Below, one piece after another: positions 14,673 through 19,499 of a stretch of 19,499 nucleotides of DNA. Made by a program: the position numbers and the translations under genes. The notes under the pieces were generated by a model, which was not told where the DNA came from, did no database searches, and saw nothing but the letters and a program-made list of their open reading frames with translations. Location of the stretch: the NCBI GenBank assembly GCA_002327305.1, contig DCUZ01000121.1, forward strand, positions 1 to 19,499, written 5' to 3'. The DNA is from Holophagales bacterium UBA2201 (lineage in GTDB: Bacteria; Acidobacteriota; Thermoanaerobaculia; UBA2201). Numbering within the stretch: the first letter of the stretch is position 1; every line of letters begins with the position of its first letter.

Positions 14673-15088
14673 AACTCTACACCGTCACCGTCTCCCGCTG
14701 CATCGCCTGCGGCAAGTGCGAGCTGGCCTGCGGCTTCGCCCACGCTCGTGACGGCAAGGCCGGCCAGACCCGCATCAACATCATCCGGCGCGGCCCCGAG
14801 GCCGGTGTCCCCATCGTGTGCTATCAGTGCTCCGACGCCGCCTGCGTCAAGGCCTGTCCCAAGGACTGCATCGTCCGCAACCCCGCCACCGGCGCCCTGG
14901 ACATCGACTACGACAAGTGCACCAAGTGCAAGGCCTGCGTGGCCGCCTGCCCCTTCGGCAACATGCAGTGGGACGAAAACTTCAAGATGGTCCACAAGTG
15001 CGACCTCTGCGGCGGCGACCCGCAGTGCGTCCCCTTCTGCCCCACCAAGGCCCTGGAGTACGAGGAATACAAGGCCGCGGGGGAATAG
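14669..15088 (+). CDS. Poly-[4Fe-4S] ferredoxin of the HycB/CooF/DmsB type
   Basis: This is a 139-residue protein. The GTG start at 14669 overlaps the upstream TGA as GTGA. Four cysteine groups are visible: CIACGKCELACG (Cys11-21), CYQCSDAACVKACP (Cys51-63), CTKCKACVAACP (Cys84-94) and CDLCGGDPQCVPFCP (Cys111-124), plus Cys67. That is enough for four [4Fe-4S] clusters. This layout is known from electron-transfer subunits of hydrogenases, CO dehydrogenase (CooF), DMSO-reductase-like enzymes and aldehyde:ferredoxin oxidoreductases. No such partner enzyme is present here, so it probably relays electrons from the oxidoreductase to another acceptor. It is the last gene of the operon. Confidence 0.88.
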   Translation: MKLYTVTVSRCIACGKCELACGFAHARDGKAGQTRINIIRRGPEAGVPIVCYQCSDAACVKACPKDCIVRNPATGALDIDYDKCTKCKACVAACPFGNMQWDENFKMVHKCDLCGGDPQCVPFCPTKALEYEEYKAAGE

Positions 15089-15113
15089 CCGTCGTTAACC
15101 GTTCCGACGTTCA

Positions 15114-15148
15114 TCCGGCCCCCCGCCACCGGGGGGCCGGACCTCTTT
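15114..15148 (+). terminator. Hairpin terminator of the oxidoreductase operon
   Basis: An 11-bp stem, TCCGGCCCCCC (15114-15124) with GGGGGGCCGGA (15131-15141), closes a six-base loop and is followed by the pyrimidine-rich CCTCTTTC. It starts 25 bases after the last stop codon. The T-tract is weak. Confidence 0.65.
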
Positions 15149-15192
15149 CAGACCGGGCCGTCGAGCCGCCCCGCCAGTCCGACTTGGATAAA

Positions 15193-15220
15193 GGTGGAAG
15201 GTGGAAGGAGGAAGGCGGAA
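15193..15220. repeat. Heptamer array, GGNGGAA type (4 units)
   Basis: GGTGGAA twice, then GGAGGAA and GGCGGAA, in exact 7-bp register. Confidence 0.8.
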
Positions 15221-15291
15221 GCAATGACAGGGGCAGTAGGGGAGGGTTGCCTGCGTCGTCAGCCCGCGTGCAGACCCTCCCGTGGAACCAT

Positions 15292-15466
15292 AATTTCATG
15301 CGGGCGGATCTGTTCTGGGGTACAAGACGAGGGCAATCCGGCCCTGCGGCACTGAATACTGATTGCTGCAGACTGGATCAAAAATTTTATGCGGGCGGAT
15401 CTATTATGGGGCACAAGACGAGGGCAATCCGCCCCTACGGCACTGAATACGGATTGCTGCAGACTG
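15292..15466. repeat. 84-bp direct duplication (15292-15375 and 15383-15466)
   Basis: Two head-to-tail copies start 91 bases apart and differ at 7 of 84 positions by my count. Each carries an inverted repeat, GGGCGGAT and ATCCGCCC, perfect in copy 2 (15393-15400 and 15427-15434) and with one mismatch in copy 1. No coding sequence is supported. It looks like a small dispersed palindromic element inserted or duplicated in tandem. Confidence 0.85.
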
Positions 15467-15504
15467 CAGACTGCCCACTATCCACTGCCCACTACCGCCT
15501 GCCC
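15457..15504. repeat. Heptamer array, CTGCAGA/CTGCCCA type (about 7 units)
   Basis: CTGCAGA x2, CTGCCCA, CTATCCA, CTGCCCA, CTACCGC and a partial seventh unit. The array starts inside the end of the second 84-bp copy. The first copy has only one unit at the same place, so the array expanded on one copy only. Confidence 0.8.
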
Positions 15505-15506
15505 GA

Positions 15507-15515
15507 TGCTACAAT
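15507..15515 (+). promoter_or_regulatory. Extended -10 candidate for the glycosyltransferase gene, leaderless geometry
   Basis: TGC-TACAAT ends nine bases before ATG 15525. There is no convincing -35 and no Shine-Dalgarno. The expected transcription start would be within about three bases of the start codon. Confidence 0.45.
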
Positions 15516-15524
15516 GGAACTCCC

Positions 15525-16979
15525 ATGAGCCCCCGCCTCGAACGCGTCCTGTTGGCCCTCCTCCTGGCCGCCCTTGCCCTGTTCCACGGGCTGACCATCC
15601 GGCCGGGGTTCGAGTGGGGCGGCGATTTCGCCCAGTACCTGGAGCACGCGCGGAATTTGGCCGAAGGCAAATCCTTCGCCGACATCCGCTTCATCTACAA
15701 TCCCTCCGCCCCCCTGGGGCCGCCCTGCACGCCGCCGGGGTTCCCGCTGTTGCTCGCGCCGCTGGTCGGGGGTTTCGGGCTGGACCTGACGGTCTTCAAG
15801 TTGCAGTCCGTCGCCTTTTTTATCCTGGCCCTGGCCCTGGCCTATCTCCTGTTCCGCGAGCACCTTCCCCCGGCCTACGGCCTGGTCCTGACGGCCGTCC
15901 TGGGGTTCCACCCCTACCTTTGGGGGATCAAGGACCACATCCTTTCCGAATTCCCCTTCCTGACCCTCCTGATGCTCTATCTGCTCGTGCTGAAACGGGC
16001 GTGGGAGAGGCCCGCCTGGGGCTGGGCCCTCCTGGCGGGGGCGCTGGCCTACGGGGGGTATTCGATGCGGGCCGCCGCCCTGGTCCTGGCGGGGGTGCCC
16101 CTCGTCCGCGACCTGGCGCGCACCCGGCGCGTCGGGGCGCGCGCCCTCCTCGTCGCCGGGACGGCCGGCGGGCTCGTCCTGGTCCAGCACCAGGTCCTGA
16201 GCGCCTGCGGGACGGTGCAGTACGGCCTGCTGGACTTCCACCCCGCGCAGATGGCCAAGAACCTCGCCTACTACGGTGCCTGGATGGCGAGGGCGTTTCC
16301 CGTCGCCCTCCCGACCGTGGCGGCGGCGCTCTTCGCCGCCGCCACGCTGGCGGCGTTGGCGGGGTTCGCGAAGCGGGTCCGGACCTTCGGGTTCCCGGAG
16401 GCCTTCCTCCTGCTCTATTTCATCCCCATCCTCCTCTTCACCAACGACCAGGGCCTGCGCTACCTGGTGCCGGTCCTCCCGTTCTACTTGTACTATCTCC
16501 TGCTCGGCCTCCGGGAGATGGCCCAGCGGCTGCCCGGGCGGTTCCGGGCGGTCCCCCTGGGGACCGTGGCGGCCGCCGCCCTGCTCGGATACGCGCTGAT
16601 CTATCCCCGGGTGGGGATCGGGGCCCCCGTCGCGGGCGGGCCGGACGCGTCGGAGGCGGAGGCCCTCTTCGCCTTCGTCCGGGAGCGGACGGAGCCGGAC
16701 GCGGTGGTGGCCTTCTCCAAGGCCCGCGCCCTCGCCCTGTGGGGGGAGCGGCGGGCCGTCATCCTGCCGTTCGGCGCTCCCGATGCGCAGATGTGGGAGG
16801 AGATCGGGGGGTTCGGCGTCACCCATCTCCTCCTCTCCCCCTCCTTTCCCACCGACCGGCGCCACTACGCACCGTTCGTCCAGAGGAACCGGGAGCGGCT
16901 GGAACCGGTGTTCAGGAACGAAGGGTTTCTGCTCCTCAGAATCCTTCCCGCCCACCCTCCCGGCGGGACGGGCATGTAG
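15525..16979 (+). CDS. Polytopic membrane glycosyltransferase, GT-C fold (ArnT/PMT-like, family 39-type)
   Basis: This is a 484-residue integral membrane protein. An N-terminal membrane segment (~8-25) is followed by a periplasmic loop containing WGGDFAQYLEHARNLAEG, where Asp34 fits the catalytic acidic residue of GT-C enzymes. About ten further hydrophobic segments follow, for example AFFILALALAYLLF, ALLAGALAYGGY, EAFLLLYFIPILLF and FYLYYLLLGL. A soluble C-terminal tail of ~110 residues begins near EAEALFAFVRERTEPDAVV. Such proteins transfer a sugar or sugar-like group from a polyprenyl-phosphate carrier to lipid or protein outside the membrane. Acceptor and donor cannot be inferred. The stop codon TAG is supplied by the start of a hairpin repeat unit, so the last residues (GTGM) may be recent. 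It appears to be transcribed alone. Confidence 0.8.
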   Translation: MSPRLERVLLALLLAALALFHGLTIRPGFEWGGDFAQYLEHARNLAEGKSFADIRFIYNPSAPLGPPCTPPGFPLLLAPLVGGFGLDLTVFKLQSVAFFILALALAYLLFREHLPPAYGLVLTAVLGFHPYLWGIKDHILSEFPFLTLLMLYLLVLKRAWERPAWGWALLAGALAYGGYSMRAAALVLAGVPLVRDLARTRRVGARALLVAGTAGGLVLVQHQVLSACGTVQYGLLDFHPAQMAKNLAYYGAWMARAFPVALPTVAAALFAAATLAALAGFAKRVRTFGFPEAFLLLYFIPILLFTNDQGLRYLVPVLPFYLYYLLLGLREMAQRLPGRFRAVPLGTVAAAALLGYALIYPRVGIGAPVAGGPDASEAEALFAFVRERTEPDAVVAFSKARALALWGERRAVILPFGAPDAQMWEEIGGFGVTHLLLSPSFPTDRRHYAPFVQRNRERLEPVFRNEGFLLLRILPAHPPGGTGM

Positions 16980-17115
16980 CGCGGGTCCTCCGACCTGCGG
17001 CTTCGGGTCATCCAAGCCGGCCGACTGGAGGGTCGGCCCCACATTCCGGGTCGAGGCGCGGGTCCTCCGACCTGCGGTTTCGGGTCATCCAAGCCGGCCG
17101 ACTGGAGAGTCGGCC
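16980..17115 (+). repeat. Second cluster of the two-hairpin repeats (B-A-B-A)
   Basis: Hairpin B is at 16980-16999 and 17057-17076, here with CGCGGGTC/GACCTGCG stems that need one G-U pair. Hairpin A is at 17019-17038 and 17096-17115, with loops TGGAGG and TGGAGA. The period is 77 bp and the linker CCCCACATTCCGGG is shared with the cluster at 5300-5488. The stem is kept while the base next to the GGAG loop core varies. Confidence 0.9.
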
Positions 17116-17151
17116 CCACATTCCGAACCGCCGCCTCGCCGCGGGAGGCAG

Positions 17152-17259
17152 GACCCAATAGACCCAATAGACTCAATAGACCCGATAGACTCAATAGACT
17201 CAATAGACTCAATAGACTCAATAGACTCAACAGACCCAATAGACCCAATAGACCCAATA
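17152..17259. repeat. Tandem array of twelve 9-bp units (GACYCAATA)
   Basis: Twelve units in exact 9-bp register, varying mainly C/T at position 4, with one GACCCGATA and one GACTCAACA. In one forward frame it would read as an Asp-Pro/Ser-Ile repeat, but that frame comes from a shadow of the glycosyltransferase gene and is not supported as coding. Confidence 0.9.
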
Positions 17260-17302
17260 GACCAGACCTATCAGACCAACGCTTTCCCCCGGTCCGTTTC
17301 GG

Positions 17303-17311
17303 TGTTAAAAT
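17303..17311 (+). promoter_or_regulatory. Extended -10 candidate for uvrA, leaderless geometry
   Basis: TGT-TAAAAT ends nine bases before ATG 17321, the same distance as in front of the glycosyltransferase gene. The intervening AACTCCTTT holds no Shine-Dalgarno. No LexA-like operator was recognised here. Confidence 0.45.
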
Positions 17312-17320
17312 AACTCCTTT

Positions 17321-19499
17321 ATGAATTTCATCCGTATCCGCGGCGCGCGGCAGCACAACCTCAAGAACATCTCCCTGGACCTCCCCCGGGAGAAATTGAT
17401 CGTCTTTACCGGCGTATCCGGCTCCGGGAAGTCCTCGCTGGCCTTCGACACCATCTTCGCCGAGGGGCAGAGGCGGTACGTGGAGTCGCTCTCCACCTAC
17501 GCGCGGCAGTTCCTCGAACTGATGGACAAGCCCGACGTGGAGGCCATCGAGGGGCTCTCGCCGGCCATCGCCATCGAGCAGAAGTCGGCCTCCCACAACC
17601 CCCGCTCCACCGTGGGGACCACTACCGAGATCTACGACTACCTCCGCCTCCTCTTCGCCTCGGTCGGCAAGGTGTTCTGCCCCGACTGCGCCGTCCCCAT
17701 CGAGGCCCTCTCGGTCCAGCAGATGGTGGACGCCGTCCTGGCCCGCCCGGAGGGGACCGCCCTGCAGGTCCTGGCCCCCCTGGTGGAGGGACGCAAGGGG
17801 GAGTACCACAAACTGTTCGAGCAGGCGCGGCGCGACGGCTTCTCCAAGGTGCGCATTGACGGTGCGGTGCACGACCTGGAGGACCTCCCCGTCCTGGAGA
17901 AGAACCGGAAGCACACCATCCAGGTGCTGGTGGACCGCCTGGTCCTCAAGGGCGGCGTCAAGGGGCGCCTCGCCGATTCCCTCGAGACGGCCCTGCGGGC
18001 GGGGCGGGGGAGGGTGGTCCTCCTGGCGGGGGAGAAGGAGGAGCTCCTCTCGGAGACCCACTCCTGCCCGAAGTGCGGCTTCGCCTTCGGCGAGATCGCC
18101 CCGCGCTTCTTTTCGTTCAACAGCCCCTACGGCGCCTGCCCCTCCTGCTCGGGGCTGGGGACCCTGCGCAAGATCTCCCTCGACCGCCTCATCCCCGACC
18201 CTTCGCTCTCCCTCCACGAGGGGTGCTTCGCCCTCTACGGCCCCGAGTCGGAGACCTGGAAGATGAAGCAGATCCGCCAGCTGGCCGACCACATGGGGAT
18301 CGCCATCGACACCCCCTGGCGGAAACTGCCGGAGCACTTCCGGCACCTCATCCTCTACGGAAGCGAGGACGAGTACCCCTTCCTCTACGTGGCCGAGAAA
18401 TCCAACTACGCCTACACCGGCCGGTTCGAGGGGATCGTCGCCAACCTGGAGCGGCGCTTCCGCGAGACCCAGTCGTGGGCGGTGCGGCAGGAGATCGAGC
18501 AGTTCATGGCCTTCACCCCGTGCCCCGAGTGCGGGGGGAAGCGGCTCAAGCGGGAGGCCCTGGCGGTGAAGGTGGGGGGGCGCTCCATCGCCGGGGCGGC
18601 CGAGCTTTCGGTGGACGCGGCCCTGGACTTCTTCGCCCGGGCCGAGGCGGGCTTCAGCCCCAAGGAGCGGCAGATCGCCCAGAAGATCATGAAGGAGATC
18701 GCCGAGCGCCTCCAGTTCCTCAAGGACGTGGGGCTGGGGTATCTCACCCTCGACCGCGGCTCCGCCACCCTCTCCGGAGGCGAGGGGCAAAGGATCCGCC
18801 TCGCCACGCAAGTGGGGTCCAAACTGACCGGCGTCCTCTACGTCCTCGACGAGCCCTCCATCGGCCTCCACCAGCGGGACAACCGCAAACTCCTCAACAC
18901 CCTGGTCAAACTGCGCGACCTGGGCAACACCGTCATCGTGGTCGAGCACGACGAGGAGACCATCCGCGCCGCCGACCATGTCGTGGACCTGGGGCCCGGG
19001 GCCGGCGCCCTCGGCGGGGAGGTGGTGGTGGCCGGGACGGTGGCCGCCGTGGCCAAGCACCCCGCGTCGCTCACCGGCGCCTACCTCTCGGGCCGCCAGG
19101 CCATCCCCGTCCCGAAGAAGCGCCGCAAGGGGCTGGGGCGGTCGCTGACCGTCCTGGGGGCGGAGGAGCACAATCTGAAGGCGATCGACGCCCAATTCCC
19201 CCTGGGGACCTTCACCTGCGTCACGGGGGTGTCGGGGTCCGGCAAGTCCACCCTCGTGGAGGACATCCTCTACAAGGCCATCCTCTGGAAGTTGTATTCC
19301 GGAGGCGAGGCGCCGGGGAAGCACCGGGAGGTGCGGGGATTGGAGTACCTCCAGCGGGTCATCGACATTGACCAGAGCCCCATCGGCCGGACGCCCCGCT
19401 CCAACCCCGCCACCTACACCGGGTGCTTCACCCCCATCCGCGACCTCCTGGCGCTGACCCCCGAGGCGCGCCTCCGCGGCTACAAGCCCGGCCGCTTCT
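17321..19499 (+). CDS. uvrA: UvrABC excinuclease subunit A (3' end cut by window)
   Basis: The frame is open from ATG 17321 to the right edge, ~726 codons of a protein usually ~940 long. UvrA recognises bulky DNA damage and loads UvrB. The first ABC half starts at once (MNFIRIRGARQHNLKNI), with Walker A GVSGSGKS at residues 31-38. The zinc module CPKCGFAFGEIAPRFFSFNSPYGACPSC has Cys249, 252, 273 and 276, close to the E. coli numbering. The ABC signature LSGGEGQRIRLATQ lies near 485 and Walker B VLYVLDEPSIGLHQRDN just after. The second half has Walker A GVSGSGKS near 636 and ends in the second insertion region (RSNPATYTGCFTPIRDLLA). Missing are the second zinc finger and the C-terminal signature and Walker B. 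There is no sign of a frameshift. It probably forms its own transcript. Confidence 0.97.
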   Translation, partial: MNFIRIRGARQHNLKNISLDLPREKLIVFTGVSGSGKSSLAFDTIFAEGQRRYVESLSTYARQFLELMDKPDVEAIEGLSPAIAIEQKSASHNPRSTVGTTTEIYDYLRLLFASVGKVFCPDCAVPIEALSVQQMVDAVLARPEGTALQVLAPLVEGRKGEYHKLFEQARRDGFSKVRIDGAVHDLEDLPVLEKNRKHTIQVLVDRLVLKGGVKGRLADSLETALRAGRGRVVLLAGEKEELLSETHSCPKCGFAFGEIAPRFFSFNSPYGACPSCSGLGTLRKISLDRLIPDPSLSLHEGCFALYGPESETWKMKQIRQLADHMGIAIDTPWRKLPEHFRHLILYGSEDEYPFLYVAEKSNYAYTGRFEGIVANLERRFRETQSWAVRQEIEQFMAFTPCPECGGKRLKREALAVKVGGRSIAGAAELSVDAALDFFARAEAGFSPKERQIAQKIMKEIAERLQFLKDVGLGYLTLDRGSATLSGGEGQRIRLATQVGSKLTGVLYVLDEPSIGLHQRDNRKLLNTLVKLRDLGNTVIVVEHDEETIRAADHVVDLGPGAGALGGEVVVAGTVAAVAKHPASLTGAYLSGRQAIPVPKKRRKGLGRSLTVLGAEEHNLKAIDAQFPLGTFTCVTGVSGSGKSTLVEDILYKAILWKLYSGGEAPGKHREVRGLEYLQRVIDIDQSPIGRTPRSNPATYTGCFTPIRDLLALTPEARLRGYKPGRF

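Noticed and set aside
17152..17259. Possible coding tandem repeat (Asp-Pro/Ser-Ile)
   Set aside because: The only long frame through it belongs to a shadow of the glycosyltransferase and hairpin repeats; no start site or downstream domain.
18770..18795. Gly for Ala in the UvrA ABC signature (LSGGEGQR)
   Set aside because: A conservative change outside the invariant LSGG residues; all other UvrA motifs are intact.
16865..19324. Long minus-strand frame opposite uvrA
   Set aside because: It is antisense to conserved UvrA coding sequence and crosses the tandem repeats; no family features.

Overview
The window is GC-rich bacterial DNA in which every gene I can support lies on the + strand. A bacterial UvrA, Shine-Dalgarno sites inside the operon and rho-independent-type hairpins argue for a bacterium. 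A ferredoxin-dependent 2-oxoacid oxidoreductase operon and pyruvate phosphate dikinase suggest an anaerobic, probably amino-acid-fermenting or peptide-using organism. The phylum cannot be fixed from the sequence. The long secreted multidomain protease and the repeat-rich intergenic DNA would fit Acidobacteriota-like anaerobes, but that is a weak guess.

Layout: (1) 1-5009, the 3' part of a giant secreted KP-43-type subtilase with many beta-rich C-terminal modules, ending in a strong hairpin terminator. (2) 5010-5547, a gene-free stretch with interleaved copies of two small hairpins. (3) 5548-7044, an RNB-domain exoribonuclease. (4) 7256-10673, ppdK followed one base later by a KtrA/TrkA-type potassium-channel regulator, then a clear terminator. 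(5) 11107-15088, a tightly packed seven-gene operon: P-loop ATPase, 2x[4Fe-4S] ferredoxin subunit, VorB-type alpha subunit, TPP-binding beta subunit, gamma subunit, an unrecognised 66-residue four/five-cysteine protein, and a 16-17-cysteine poly-ferredoxin, closed by a hairpin. (6) 15525-16979, a multi-membrane GT-C/ArnT-like glycosyltransferase. (7) 17321 to the right edge, the first ~726 codons of uvrA.

The metabolic genes fit together. Extracellular proteolysis would supply amino acids. The oxidoreductase would convert the derived 2-oxoacids to acyl-CoA and reduced ferredoxin. PPDK would interconvert pyruvate and PEP with pyrophosphate. This link is inference from gene content.

The most unusual content is between the genes. 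Nearly every larger gap holds arrays with strict 7-bp periodicity but different consensus words. Two gaps hold a ~77-bp unit made of two alternating hairpins with complementary loops (GGAG and CTCC). One gap has a 12 x 9-bp array and one has an 84-bp direct duplication. Four transcription units have a -10-like hexamer ending only 6-9 bases before the start codon, which suggests leaderless mRNAs. No tRNA, rRNA, CRISPR array, transposase or integrase was seen.
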